Of a stretch of 64,000 nucleotides of DNA, positions 13,209 through 24,400 are shown one piece after another. The translations under genes were made by a program, and so were the position numbers. Below the pieces are notes generated by a model. That model made no database searches and was not told the origin of the DNA. It saw only the letters and a program-made list of their open reading frames with translations. This DNA comes from Tragulus kanchil (taxonomy: Eukaryota; Chordata; Mammalia; Artiodactyla; Tragulidae), in NCBI GenBank assembly GCA_022376925.1, contig JAIOJX010000025.1, positions 187,797,801 through 187,861,800 on the forward strand, given 5' to 3'. Within the stretch, counting starts at the first letter, position 1. Each line of letters opens with the position of its first letter.

Positions 13209-14109
13209 CCTTATTGACTTATTTTTACACCAAAAACATTTTTATTGGGCTATAGCCAATTTTGTGATAGTTTCAGGTGAACAATGAAGGCAGCCCACAA
13301 TTTCTTTCACGATTTCCTTTGTTGGCTCCATCGTAAATCCTATGAAGTCATTCCAAATGTCTGGTCACAGTTTTCTCCAGCAGGAATTGATTGTTCGGGA
13401 CTCAATGGCTTTCATGACTTTTCTGTAACAGTGGTGGCATCTTCAGTGGTGCGATCTTTCCCGGCTGCCATGATGTTCTTTCCGTCAGGGTTCCCTTCCA
13501 TGCCATTGGCAATCCTTTCCACACTGCGCCATATGCAATGAGCCTTAAAGGTCGTTATGGTCCCCATGGAGAGGCCAAATATAAACGTGTGTCTGAGGGC
13601 AGGTAGGCCACTCTGACACCTGCAGAGTGTCTGCGACACTCGACACCATGAGTCCTGGGCAGCGGGGCACTGCTGGTATCAGAAGAGCTGTGCAGGGCAG
13701 CCCCTTACTGGCAAGATATTTCCAGACCTCAGGAACAAAGCTTCGATGGAACCAGTGCGGGAGAAGGGCTCTGGCTGACAAGCCATCTTGTTGTCCAAGC
13801 AGAAGACCAATGGCTGTCTTCATCTCCTTCCTTCAGGGCCAGGGTCAGCAGCTTGGCAGATGACGGCGGTTCTGACCATAAACCTGACAGATCCCGCCCT
13901 CCCTTCCTGCCTTCAATCCTGCCCTCGCTTCTCCTCCTTACTGATAAAAGCCCTTTGCAGCAGTTTCCTCCCCCAGAATAGGGCACTTTCATCTGCATTA
14001 AAAAACCTGTTCAGGCAGATATTCTTCCTTCCCTGTGATTTTCTGAACGGCATCTGGGACCTTGTCTACTGCCTTGTGATCCGCAGAAGCTGTTCTCCTG
14101 TCATCCTTA

Positions 14110-14367
14110 CCTTTTTTTTTTTTCCGGCGACTTCTATTGATCTTTCATTTATTTCCATCTTTGTTCTTATGGCCTCCCATCGCAGTGGCCTCGCTTGTCG
14201 CAGAGCACCAGCTCTGGGCGCATGTGCTCCAGAGCGCTGGCTCGGTAGTTGGACACATTGGTCCAGCCGCTGCGTGGCACGTGGGATCTTCCCAGGCCAG
14301 GGATCGAACCGGCGCCCCTTGCACTGCAAGGCGGTGTCCTTACCCACTGGACCACCAGGGAAGCCCT
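14110..14367 (-). mobile_element. tRNA-derived SINE (mostly repeated at 15317-15542)
   Basis: It ends ggaccaccagggaagccc. The second copy lacks the first part because duplication 4 starts inside this element at 14142. Confidence 0.85.
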
Positions 14368-14389
14368 CATCTTTACATTTTTTTTTTTT

Positions 14390-14710
14390 CAAAGATTTAT
14401 TTATTTATTTATTTTGGGCAGGGGTCGGGTTGGGGAGGGAGGGGAGCGGCGGGCCACTTCTATTGGTTTTTCATTTCTCTATTTTCATCCGTCTTTGTTC
14501 TTTGGCTCCTGTGGGCCTCCCATTGTGGTGGCATCTGTCGTTGCAGAGCGCCGGCTCTGGGCGCATGCGCTCCAGAGCTCTGGCTCAGTAATTGGATACA
14601 TCAGTCCAGCCGCTCTGCGGCACGTGGGATCTTCCCAGGCCAGGGCACGAACCGGCGCCCCTTGCACTGCAAGGTGGTGTCCTTACCCACTGGACCACCA
14701 GGGGAAGCCC
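14390..14710 (-). mobile_element. tRNA-derived SINE (repeated at about 15565-15885)
   Basis: Full-length inverted copy with GCGCATGCGC at 14561-14570 (and 15736-15745 in the duplicate), ending accaccaggggaagccc. Confidence 0.85.
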
Positions 14711-14889
14711 TCTTTACATTTTTAGAGCCAATCCTATCACTAAAATTATCAGACCATCCTCTTCTGGAACTGAATTCTCCACATTTAGATCCTTCATCCT
14801 TTTTTTTTTTTTTGCTTTAATTTGCTTTTTCTCAAATCCTCTGAGAGAGTCTGTAACAATCCTGCACCCACATAATAGCTGCATTTTCT

Positions 14890-15116
14890 TTTTTTTTTTT
14901 TTTTGGCTGCTCTGGATCTTTGTTGTTGTGCAAGGGCTTTCTCTAGTGGCTGTGGCTCCTCGTTTCAGAGCACAGGCTCTAGAGTGCAAGCTTAGTGGTT
15001 GTGGCACACAGGTTTAGTTGCCCCAAGGCATGTGGAATCTTCCCTGACCAGGAGTCAAATCCCTGTCACCTGCATTGGCAGGAGGATTCTCAACCAATGG
15101 ATCACCATGGAGTCCC
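14890..15116 (-). mobile_element. tRNA-derived SINE (repeated at about 16064-16290)
   Basis: Poly-T start then ggctgctctggatctttg, ending ggatcaccatggagtccc. It is the more diverged SINE type in this cluster. Confidence 0.75.
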
Positions 15117-16860
15117 ACGACTTGTGTTTTCGATACGAGATGAAGAGGTGTTTTGCAAAAAAGTCCAACGTTTTTGCAGGCACAACTGCAACGGCTTCGT
15201 GAATTTCCTTTTCTTTTCTTCTGTTTTTGGGGTTTTTTTTAAACAACGGTTCTTATGCTGGATTCGTTTACCTTGAGAAGTAGTGGCCACAGCTGCAGAC
15301 CTCAATCTACTGGTCACTTTCATTTATTTCCATCTTTGTTCTTATGGCCTCCCATCGCAGTGGCCTCGCTTGTCGCAGAGCACCAGCTCTGGGCGCATGT
15401 GCTCCAGAGCGCTGGCTCGGTAGTTGGACACATTGGTCCAGCCGCTGCGTGGCACGTGGGATCTTCCCAGGCCAGGGATCGAACCGGCGCCCCTTGCACT
15501 GCAAGGCGGTGTCCTTACCCACTGGACCACCAGGGAAGCCCTCATCTTTACATTTTTTTTTTTTCAAAGATTTATTTATTTATTTATTTTGGGCAGGGGT
15601 CGGGTTGGGGAGGGAGGGGAGCGGCGGGCCACTTCTATTGGTTTTTCATTTCTCTATTTTCATCCGTCTTTGTTCTTTGGCTCCTGTGGGCCTCCCATTG
15701 TGGTGGCATCTGTCGTTGCAGAGCGCCGGCTCTGGGCGCATGCGCTCCAGAGCTCTGGCTCAGTAATTGGATACATCAGTCCAGCCGCTCTGCGGCACGT
15801 GGGATCTTCCCAGGCCAGGGCACGAACCGGCGCCCCTTGCACTGCAAGGTGGTGTCCTTACCCACTGGACCACCAGGGGAAGCCCTCTTTACATTTTTAG
15901 AGCCAATCCTATCACTAAAATTATCAGACCATCCTCTTCTGGAACTGAATTCTCCACATTTAGATCCTTCATCCTTTTTTTTTTTTTTTGCTTTAATTTG
16001 CTTTTTCTCAAATCCTCTGAGAGAGTCTGTAACAATCCTGCACCCACATAATAGCTGCATTTTCTTTTTTTTTTTTTTGGCTGCTCTGGATCTTTGTTGT
16101 TGTGCAAGGGCTTTCTCTAGTGGCTGTGGCTCCTCGTTTCAGAGCACAGGCTCTAGAGTGCAAGCTTAGTGGTTGTGGCACACAGGTTTAGTTGCCCCAA
16201 GGCATGTGGAATCTTCCCTGACCAGGAGTCAAATCCCTGTCACCTGCATTGGCAGGAGGATTCTCAACCAATGGATCACCATGGAGTCCCACGACTTGTG
16301 TTTTCGATACGAGATGAAGAGGTGTTTTGCAAAAAAGTCCAACGTTTTTGCAGGCACAACTGCAACGGCTTCGTGAATTTCCTTTTCTTTTCTTCTGTTT
16401 TTGGGGTTTTTTTTAAACAACGGTTCTTATGCTGGATTCGTTTACCTTGAGAAGTAGTGGCCACAGCTGCAGACCTCAATCTACTGTACCTGTCACAGAA
16501 TTCAACTCGTCCTCAAAACATTAAACCTTTTCTCTGCTTCTGGGGACTGCTTCCAGCGTGGCTTATGACTCTTGTTATGGTGTTAATGGAAGGGTCGCGG
16601 TGTTGCTCTAAAACAGGGTGAAAAATGCATGGGCACTGTGAGAGAGCGCCTCTTGCTGCGACTGTCAGGTCACTAGAGAGACAGGCTGCTCACTTGGAAG
16701 TGACAGGCGTCCCGGGGCATCTGAAAGTGCATACTCAGCGCACCTGAGCTGAGCGCGGTGGCCGCGGAAGGAGACCACGTCATCATAGCAGCAGAACGCT
16801 CTGTGCTTGTCCGCGTGGAGGCGGCTCCACGCACAGCTCCACATCGGTCCTCATTCCTCC

Positions 16861-17526
16861 CCACCGTCAAGGGCACCGTGTAGATTCTGCCTGTGTGCTT
16901 AAGTTGGGATAAATCTTAGCATTTTACTGTAGATTTGTGTACACTTCATGGTAGTAAATGACAAATTGACAAATTAGCGTCTTGTATTTTATGTGTTCAC
17001 GGTACACTGAACCTTTTCTTAATTTTTTCAGTATTCAGGATACAAAGTTTATCTCCCAGGCTTTTCAGATTGTTATACTTTGTCAAATCTGAAAAAAAAA
17101 TTTCAATCTATTTATTGGAAAAGGCATGCGTGTGTGTGAACCCGCGGTGGTCACACCCATGCTGCTCAGGGTTGGCTGTGCTTCCAGCGCGGTGCTGAGC
17201 TGCGGTAAAGGTGCTGGAGGCCTCTGCCTGGGGTTCTCCTTCCTGAGAAGATGGCTTTAGGACTGGGGCATACTGCCTTGTGAGTTTAAGGAAGTGTGCG
17301 GCTACTCCTGTTTTCTCAAGAGTTTTATTAGGAGTGGGACTGGATTGGACTGGAGGAGGATTTTGTCACGGGCTTTTTCAGCAGCTGTGCAGGTGATTAT
17401 GTCATTTCCTCTTTAGTCCTGTTCATGCCACAGATTGTGTTAACAGGCCCCTACCACTGCACCCACCTTGCTTTCCTGGTATAAACTCTGCTTGGCCTCA
17501 AGGTGCTGTTTTCTTTTAATTTTTTT
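16861..17526. other. Non-coding, presumed POLN intron
   Basis: No gene or clear repeat was recognised. Confidence 0.4.
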
Positions 17527-17806
17527 AGGTTTTTTTTTTTTTTTTTTTTTTTTGGCCACTTCTATTGATCTTTCATTTATCATCCCTCTTTGCTGCTTTT
17601 GGCCTGCGTGGACCTCCCATTGCAGTGGCCTCTCTCGTCGCAGAGCACCAGCTCCAGGCGCGTGCACTCCGGAGCTCTGGCTCTGTAGTTGGACACATCG
17701 GTCCAGCTGCTCCGTGGCACGTGGGATCTTCCCAGGCCAGGGATCAAACTGGCGCCCCTTGCACTGCAAGGTGGTGTCCTTACCCACTGGACCACCAGGG
17801 AAGCCC
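17527..17806 (-). mobile_element. tRNA-derived SINE
   Basis: A poly-T run of more than 20 is followed by ggccacttctattgatc. It ends ggaccaccagggaagccc. Confidence 0.85.
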
Positions 17807-17885
17807 AAGGTGCTGTTTTCTTAATACAGTATTGGACTCTGCAAATATCCTATTTAAGATGATTGTATCAATCAGTATTCATAGG

Positions 17886-18405
17886 CAATCAGTTCAGTCA
17901 GTTCAGTTGCTCAGTCGTGTCTCGCTCTCTGCGACCCCATGGACTGCGGCACGCCGGGCTTCCTGTCCTCCACCACCTGGAGCTTGCTCAAACTCATGTC
18001 CATTGGCTCAGTGATGCCATCCAACCGTCTCATCCTCTGTCATCCTCTTCTCCTTTTGCCTTCTGTTCTTCCCAGCATCAGGGTCTTTTCCGATGAGTTG
18101 TCTCTTCCTATCAGGTGGCCAAAGTATTAGAGCTTCAGCTTCAGCATCAGTCCTTCCAGTGAATATTCAGGGATGACTTTCTTTAGGATGGACTGGTTGG
18201 ATCTCCTTGCCATCCAAGTGATTCTCAGGCATCTTCTCCAGCACCGCAGTTCAAAGGCATCAGTTCTTCGGCGCTCAGCCTTCTTTATGGTCCAGCTCTC
18301 ACATCCATACGTGACTCCGGGGAAAGCCGTAGCTTTGACTGTACGGACTTTTGTCAGCAAAGTGATGTCTCTGCTTTTTAATAGGCTGTCTAGGTTTGTC
18401 ATAGG
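17886..18405 (-). mobile_element. BovB LINE 3' end with reverse-transcriptase C-terminal reading frame
   Basis: The minus-strand frame ending at 18127 reads LLKSRDITLLTKVRTVKA, GVTYGCESWTIKKAERRR, RRSNQSILKKVIPEYSLEG and so on. This is the C-terminal end of the BovB (RTE) ORF. Inactive fragment. Confidence 0.92.
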
Positions 18406-18961
18406 CAATATTAGTCTATAATTTTCATTTTTATGGCCTCTTTATCATGTTTTGGTATAACTGTTATACTTTCTACTGAAATTAATTTGGACGGCTTTGT
18501 TCATTTTCTACACTCTGAAATAAATAATGGGTATGGTAGGAGGGCTTTGTAGTCTCTGAAGGTTTGATCAACTTCCTCTTTGAGGTGCCCAGTGCTTTGT
18601 GGGATAGCTTCTTAATAATTTTCTCTATTTCTTGTACAAACATTGGTCTGTTTAACTTTCTGTCTACAAGAGTCAGTTTTTATAACTGTGTTTTCTTAAA
18701 CTGTCCATTTCACATGGATTTTACAGTTTACTTGCATTTGTTTAATCCACATGCATTTATTCTATCATTTGTATTAATATAGGCTTCTAGGGCTGTGAAA
18801 TTTCCTCACTTTTAATGTAATTCATTGGTTCTGACGTACACTATTTTCGTTAGAGCTATATGATTTCTGTTTATAGTTCTCTTCAACCAAAATTATCTGA
18901 TAGAAGTGTTTTTTGTTTTATTTCTAGGTGCACAGGCTTTGGAAGAGTTAGTTTTTTTAAT
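18406..18961. other. AT-rich, L1-like non-coding sequence
   Basis: The T-rich composition and phrases like aattttctctatttcttg suggest old antisense L1. No gene was recognised. Confidence 0.35.
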
Positions 18962-19218
18962 GGTTTACTTATTTATTTATTTACTTTTTTGGCTGCACTA
19001 GGTCTTCATTGCTGCATGTGGCTTTCTCTAGTTGCAGTGCACAGGTTTCTCATGTTGGAGCGGCTTCTCTTGTTGCAGAGCATGGGCCCTAGGCATGGGG
19101 GCTTCCATGTTGTGGCACACGGGCTGAGTTGCCCTGCAGCATGTGGATCTTCCCGGACCAGGGTTCAGACCTGCATTGGCAGGCGGATTCTTTACCACTG
19201 GACCACCAGGGAAGTCCT
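18962..19218 (-). mobile_element. tRNA-derived SINE
   Basis: It starts ggtttacttatttatttatt and ends ggaccaccagggaagtcc. Confidence 0.85.
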
Positions 19219-19276
19219 GGGAGGTTGTTTTTGTTTTAATTTCTAGCTGTCTTGCACTGTGATCAAGGTGTTATTT

Positions 19277-19420
19277 TATTTAATTTTTAATATTTGTTTC
19301 TTTGATTGCACCGGGTCTTAGTTGCAGCATATGGGCTCTAGTTCCCTGACCAGGGATCGAACCCGGGCACCCTGCGTGGGGAGCTCAGAGTCTGAGCCAT
19401 AGGACCACCAGGGAAGTCCC
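19277..19420 (-). mobile_element. tRNA-derived SINE, short
   Basis: It contains agggatcgaacccgggcacc (inverted B-box region) and ends ggaccaccagggaagtcc. Confidence 0.8.
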
Positions 19421-21060
19421 CAGGATGTTGTCTTAATATTCCTGCTGTCTGCAGACTTCTGGCTTTTCCCGGCGCGTGGCAGGTTGCTGTGCGTGTGCCC
19501 CGCCTGGTACAGAAGGCAGCGTGTTCTCTGTCACCAGTGCGGATGCTCACTGCACGTGCACAGCGTCTGTCGGTTGTGGGTTTGGATTTGGCCACACGCT
19601 GAGTCTGGGAAGAAGCAAGTCTCCCAGGAGAATCTCATGGTGCTTCCTCAGACAGCGTCCCCCCTCTGGACAGAACTGAAGGGGTCGCTGGTGTGGTTGG
19701 TTTTGCGGTGGGGGGGTGGGGAGCCTGCTCCAACGTGCCCCTCTCAGTCCCTCCCTGCGAGGCCTCCAGACCCACGTGTGGGCCCAGGCTCTGGGTGGGT
19801 GGCGGGAGCTGGTCTTACGGGAAGTTTTCAGCAGGGCCCTTCCCGAGCAGGAGTGGAGCACCTGTGGATTTCCCAAACAGAGGGCACGGGGTGAGGACCA
19901 CGGGTGGCTGGGCCCAGGGGCTGACACACCTTTGCTCTGAGCGGGGGTGCGCTCTGATGTTATGCACCTCATCTGAATACAGCTGCTGACAATTCCAAGT
20001 TCAAGGGTGGGATTTTAAAAAGTGAGCGAAACAACTGAACACAGAAGGAAAAGGAACACGCGTCGGTCCCTGAAAGCCAGGTGGTAAGAGTGGACGAGCT
20101 CCAGGACACCCCTGGAAACGGCGAGGCAGGCGGCTCTGAGGGCCGAGCCCGACAGAGGCACCCAGGACTCGGGCACAGCCTGTCAGACGTCACTTTGTCA
20201 GAGTGCGGAGAAGCAGTCGGCCGGGGACAGCAGCCGAGCAAGGGCTGAGTCAAGAAGGCGACGACGGAAACAGCGAGGAGCACACCTGTGCTGCGGCAGC
20301 CGCCCCCGCACAGGCCCTTCGTCCCTGGTCCCAGAGGGCGCAAGCGACCGCGTGCAAGGAGCGTGTCCGTCTGTCCACCTCGTCTGGGGGCTGCCCTGTC
20401 CCAACAGCGGCGTTTCACTTGCTTGCAGGTCTCTCCAGGCGGGAAGGCATGGAGGAAGCATCCGAGATCAGCAGCGGCACGCGGCCGCTGGGGCAGAGAG
20501 CTCAAGTCACAGCAGAGCCCAGAGCTCAGTGGGGAGAGGCAGGGAGTGAGGGTCTTAGGGAAGTAGGGCTATCAAAGCCTGGTGCCCACGAGCACGCCTC
20601 GAAGGCACATGCCCGGCCCGGGGCAGCCCCCGTGCCCCACCCCGAGCCCTGAGCAGACCCCCAGCATCCGTGCGGCCGCAGTGGAGGCAAGCTCTCCAAG
20701 AGGCAGCTCACAGCCGGGCTCCGCTGTCCGGCTGCTCCTCCTCCTTCCTTTCCTGTCTGTCTGTCTCTGCCCACCTGACGTGCTCAGTCTGTCCGGGAGA
20801 TGCACGGTGTGCCCGTGGCCGGGCTAGGCGGGCCTGGAGAGGGAACGAGGTCTGGATGCCCACCCGCCCCTGTGCTTCTCAGGCTCAGCTTTAATCTCAG
20901 GAGATCGCCGTGGTTACCTGCTGTCAGATTTGGAGCTGGTTCTTATTCTGTCTGAGCTCTGGAGCCCAAGCCGGGGCTCGCCCACCACTCGCCCATCCCT
21001 CTGTGGGAGGCAAGGCACCCTCCTGTGGGGGTCCAGAAGCCGTCCCACCCCGCAGCACCC
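19421..21060. other. GC-rich non-coding sequence upstream of the first POLN exon in the window
   Basis: No exon, RNA gene or young repeat was recognised. The composition shift from the AT-rich left part happens here. Confidence 0.4.
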
Positions 21061-21347
21061 ACAGGCAGGACCCGGCCCAGGCCTCTCTCCCGTCGGCTGG
21101 CACTCTGGTGGGGAACCACTTTCTGGTTTTCAGAATCTGGCCGGCAGCTGATGCCGCCGCCCCCACCGCACCAGCAGCTGTTTGGAGGCCCAGGCTGACT
21201 CTGTGCTGCGGAGGCTGACTCTCCCTGCCCTGTGACAGGCCCGACCCCAGGGGGCTCTCGGGTGAGGGGAGGCCGTGGTTGGGACCCTCGAGGACCCCTG
21301 CAGACGAGGCGCCAGCGTGCCTGACCACATGCCGTCTTTTCCCGTAG

Positions 21348-21430
21348 GAAGGACATCTCACCAGAGTACGTGACGCACGCAGACCGGGAGCAGACCAAGA
21401 AGGTGGTGTATGCAGTGGTCTACAGAGCAG
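21348..21430 (+). CDS. POLN: POLN motif B exon, copy A (Gly-to-Arg variant)
   Basis: This 83-bp exon sits between acceptor ...cccgtag and donor gtaggg and encodes [18 protein letters not shown] followed by VVYAVVY. It carries the O-helix residues that bind the incoming dNTP. In this copy the codon at 21424-21426 is AGA (Arg) where copy B and the polymerase family have Gly (motif ...YG). A second difference at 21363 is silent. It lies inside tandem duplication 5, and a second copy follows 1086 bp downstream. Because 83 is not a multiple of three, splicing in both copies would frameshift the message. This copy is either an allelic variant placed by mis-assembly or a degraded duplicate. Confidence 0.9.
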
Positions 21431-24400
21431 GTAGGGCGGGACGGGGAGGGGCGGACGTCCTGGCGCCTCCTGAAGGCCCGGCGTGGGCGGGGGCGGGGGT
21501 GCTCGCATCGGTCCCGGCCCTGAAGCCTGGCTGCGATGTGGAGGCGCTCTGGCCGGGAGCTCGTTTTTCCAGTCCCCGCGCCCCTGCCCCAGTTGGGTTC
21601 GCAGGCTTGTTGATGACGCTTGTGAGGCATCAGACGCCGGTCAGGCCTCTCAGCCCCTCACCCTCAGGCACCCAGAAGTGGGAGTGCCCGCTGCCTGGGG
21701 CCTCAGACCAGAGGGCAGGCCTGGGCTCCCTGCTCCCCTGGGCCCCTGGACTCCACTGCCTGCCCCAGCCCCTGGCCTGCCCCTCGCGTCCTGCTCTGAG
21801 CGCCGGCCACCCTCTGAGCCACGTTGAGCCTGATTCTCCTCCAGCTGTAGCCGCTTCGTAAGTCCCCCTCCACACCCGGGGGGTGGTGGGCGCTGTGTGC
21901 CAGGCTGCATGCCCGGCTCCAGGGCTCCCGCCCCGGGGGGCTTGCGTCTGTTGGGTGAGACACGCGAGTGGGCCCGTGGGGGCGCACGGAGCGATCGGCC
22001 ACGTCCAGCACGGCTGCTGGGGCTCTTCCGGGCCCACGGAGGACCCTGGCCGGACCGGGCCGTGTTGAGAGGCTACACGGGAGCCGATCAGCTGTGGGCC
22101 AGCGCCCCGGGATGGGCACCAAGCCTCACGAGTCCCTGGAGCTGAAACAGGCAGGACCCGGCCCAGGCCTCTCTCCCGTCGGCTGGCACTCTGGTGGGGA
22201 ACCACTTTCTGGTTTTCAGAATCTGGCCGGCAGCTGATGCCGCCGCCCCCACCGCACCAGCAGCTGTTTGGAGGCCCAGGCTGACTCTGTGCTGCGGAGG
22301 CTGACTCTCCCTGCCCTGTGACAGGCCCGACCCCAGGGGGCTCTCGGGTGAGGGGAGGCCGTGGTTGGGACCCTCGAGGACCCCTGCAGACGAGGCGCCA
22401 GCGTGCCTGACCACATGCCGTCTTTTCCCGTAGGAAGGACATCTCACCGGAGTACGTGACGCACGCAGACCGGGAGCAGACCAAGAAGGTGGTGTATGCA
22501 GTGGTCTACGGAGCAGGTAGGGCGGGACGGGGAGGGGCGGACGTCCTGGCGCCTCCTGAAGGCCCGGCGTGGGCGGGGGCGGGGGTGCTCGCATCGGTCC
22601 CGGCCCTGAAGCCTGGCTGCGATGTGGAGGCGCTCTGGCCGGGAGCTCGTTTTTCCAGTCCCCGCGCCCCTGCCCCAGTTGGGTTCGCAGGCTTGTTGAT
22701 GACGCTTGTGAGGCATCAGACGCCGGTCAGGCCTCTCAGCCCCTCACCCTCAGGCACCCAGAAGTGGGAGTGCCCGCTGCCTGGGGCCTCAGACCAGAGG
22801 GCAGGCCTGGGCTCCCTGCTCCCCTGGGCCCCTGGACTCCACTGCCTGCCCCAGCCCCTGGCCTGCCCCTCGCGTCCTGCTCTGAGCGCCGGCCACCCTC
22901 TGAGCCACGTTGAGCCTGATTCTCCTCCAGCTGTAGCCGCTTCGTAAGTCCCCCTCCACACCCGGGGGGTGGTGGGCGCTGTGTGCCAGGCTGCATGCCC
23001 GGCTCCAGGGCTCCCGCCCCGGGGGGCTTGCGTCTGTTGGGTGAGACACGCGAGTGGGCCCGTGGGGGCGCACGGAGCGATCGGCCACGTCCAGCACGGC
23101 TGCTGGGGCTCTTCCGGGCCCACGGAGGACCCTGGCCGGACCGGGCCGTGTTGAGAGGCTACACGGGAGCCGATCAGCTGTGGGCCAGCGCCCCGGGATG
23201 GGCACCAAGCTCTCACGAGTCCCTGGAGCTGAAACAGGAGGAGGCCGGGTTCCAGTCCTGCATGAGGCGAAGAGCACTGGACAGAAGGAAGCACAAGAGC
23301 CCCTGAGCGTAGCGTCATCACACGCACAGCCTGGAAACGCGCCCGCGCCCAGGAGGCAGTTCGCCCTCTGTGGGCAAAGGCAAATGGCGTGTTCACGTGG
23401 GACCTAAGAGATGGGGGCACTTCCTGCTCCCACTGAGGGCCTGCTTGCCCCCAGGGGTGCTCCCAGGGAGGCAGGCCTGCATTTTCACAGCTGAAACAAC
23501 AGAACTGTGCCTGAGGACAGGCCCTCTTGGAGCCAAGTGTCATCTCACCTGGCGGGCAGGGGCGCCGTGGCCTTGGAGAGGGACACGCCCTCGGCAGAGG
23601 TGTGAGGAGCAGGGGCGGGGCGGGGGCGCTGGGCGGGCCTTCGGGCTCTAGCCGAGCCGCCTCTGCCTCTCGCAGACGTGCCGCCTCTCGCAGGCTTCCC
23701 TCGGAAGCAGGGACCTGGGGACGTCCCAACGGCCCCGCCGACCAGGAGGAACCCTTCTCAGCTGTGTGACCTCTGGCACCTCCCAGCCTCCTGCCCACGC
23801 CAGCTGTGAGTGTGCCGGCTGTGGTACAACACACAACGGCCTAAGGCCCTGCACGTGACCGAGAGCAGACAGAAACGGAGGAGGGTGAACACGTGGAAGG
23901 AAGGATGGGACGAGGGAGTTTCTTCACTCTCCACTTGAGGGCCTGTCTCCGTCAGTGCTGGGCACGGCCGAGACTCCTACAGAAATGCAGGGCCTGACTG
24001 GCGTGAAGAACCAGAGGACAGGGCTTCCCCTGGTGGTCCAGTGGGTAAGGACACCGCCTTGCAGTGCAAGGGGCGCCGGTTCGATCCCTGGCCTGGGAGG
24101 ATCCCATGTGCCGCGGAGCGGCTGGGCCGATGTGTCCAATCACCGAGCCGGAGCGCTGGAGTGCATGCGCCCAGAGCCGGCGCTCTGCGACAACAGACGC
24201 CACCGCAATGGGAGGCCCACACGGGCCAGAGAACGAAGACGGTTGAAAATAGAGAAATGAAACACCAATAGAAGTGGCCTGCCCACTCCCCTCCCTCCCC
24301 AACCCGACCCCCGCCCAAAATAAGTAAATAAATAAATCTTTTTAAAAAAAAAGGAACCAGAGGACAGAAGTCGGCAACCGGCGACTCTGAAAATTGGCGG

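Larger units (their letters stand above)
14142..16486 (+). repeat. Tandem duplication 4 (offset 1175 bp)
   Basis: Copy A is 14142-15312 and copy B is 15317-16486, with four filler bases (gtca). The two poly-T runs differ in length between copies (14 vs 15, and 16 vs 14). The unit carries SINEs inserted in a Tigger remnant. Confidence 0.97.
12500..16860 (-). mobile_element. Decayed Tigger-type (pogo/Tc1) DNA transposon
   Basis: Scattered minus-strand translations match a Tigger transposase. They are an N-terminal-like Lys-rich piece near 15120-15320 and 16290-16480, LPEQVFNADESALFWG around 13960-14010, WFHRSFVPEVWKYLASKGLP around 13700-13770, TFKAH..WRSVERI around 13500-13560, NSCWRKL-like sequence near 13370-13390, and the C-terminal LEELTDTTSEELTEDLLEM near 12740-12820. 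Stops and frameshifts are common, and younger SINEs at 12882, 14110, 14390 and 14890 split it. Duplication 4 repeats part of it. Not functional. End points are approximate. Confidence 0.7.
21061..23238 (+). repeat. Tandem duplication 5 (1086 bp, contains POLN exon)
   Basis: Copy A is 21061-22146 and copy B is 22147-23238, with five bases (acagg) shared at the join. Two A/G substitutions lie in the POLN exon (21363/22449 and 21424/22510). One base is lost near the end of copy A (aagcctcac versus aagctctcac). Confidence 0.97.

Noticed and set aside
14137..16169. Open frames of 158-304 codons around 14-16 kb
   Set aside because: They are translations of inverted SINEs; the repeated phrases come from the element sequence, not from genes.
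1..21347. Upstream POLN exon with motif A
   Set aside because: No exon encoding the conserved family-A motif A or the segment preceding WKD was found; the intron apparently extends beyond the window start.
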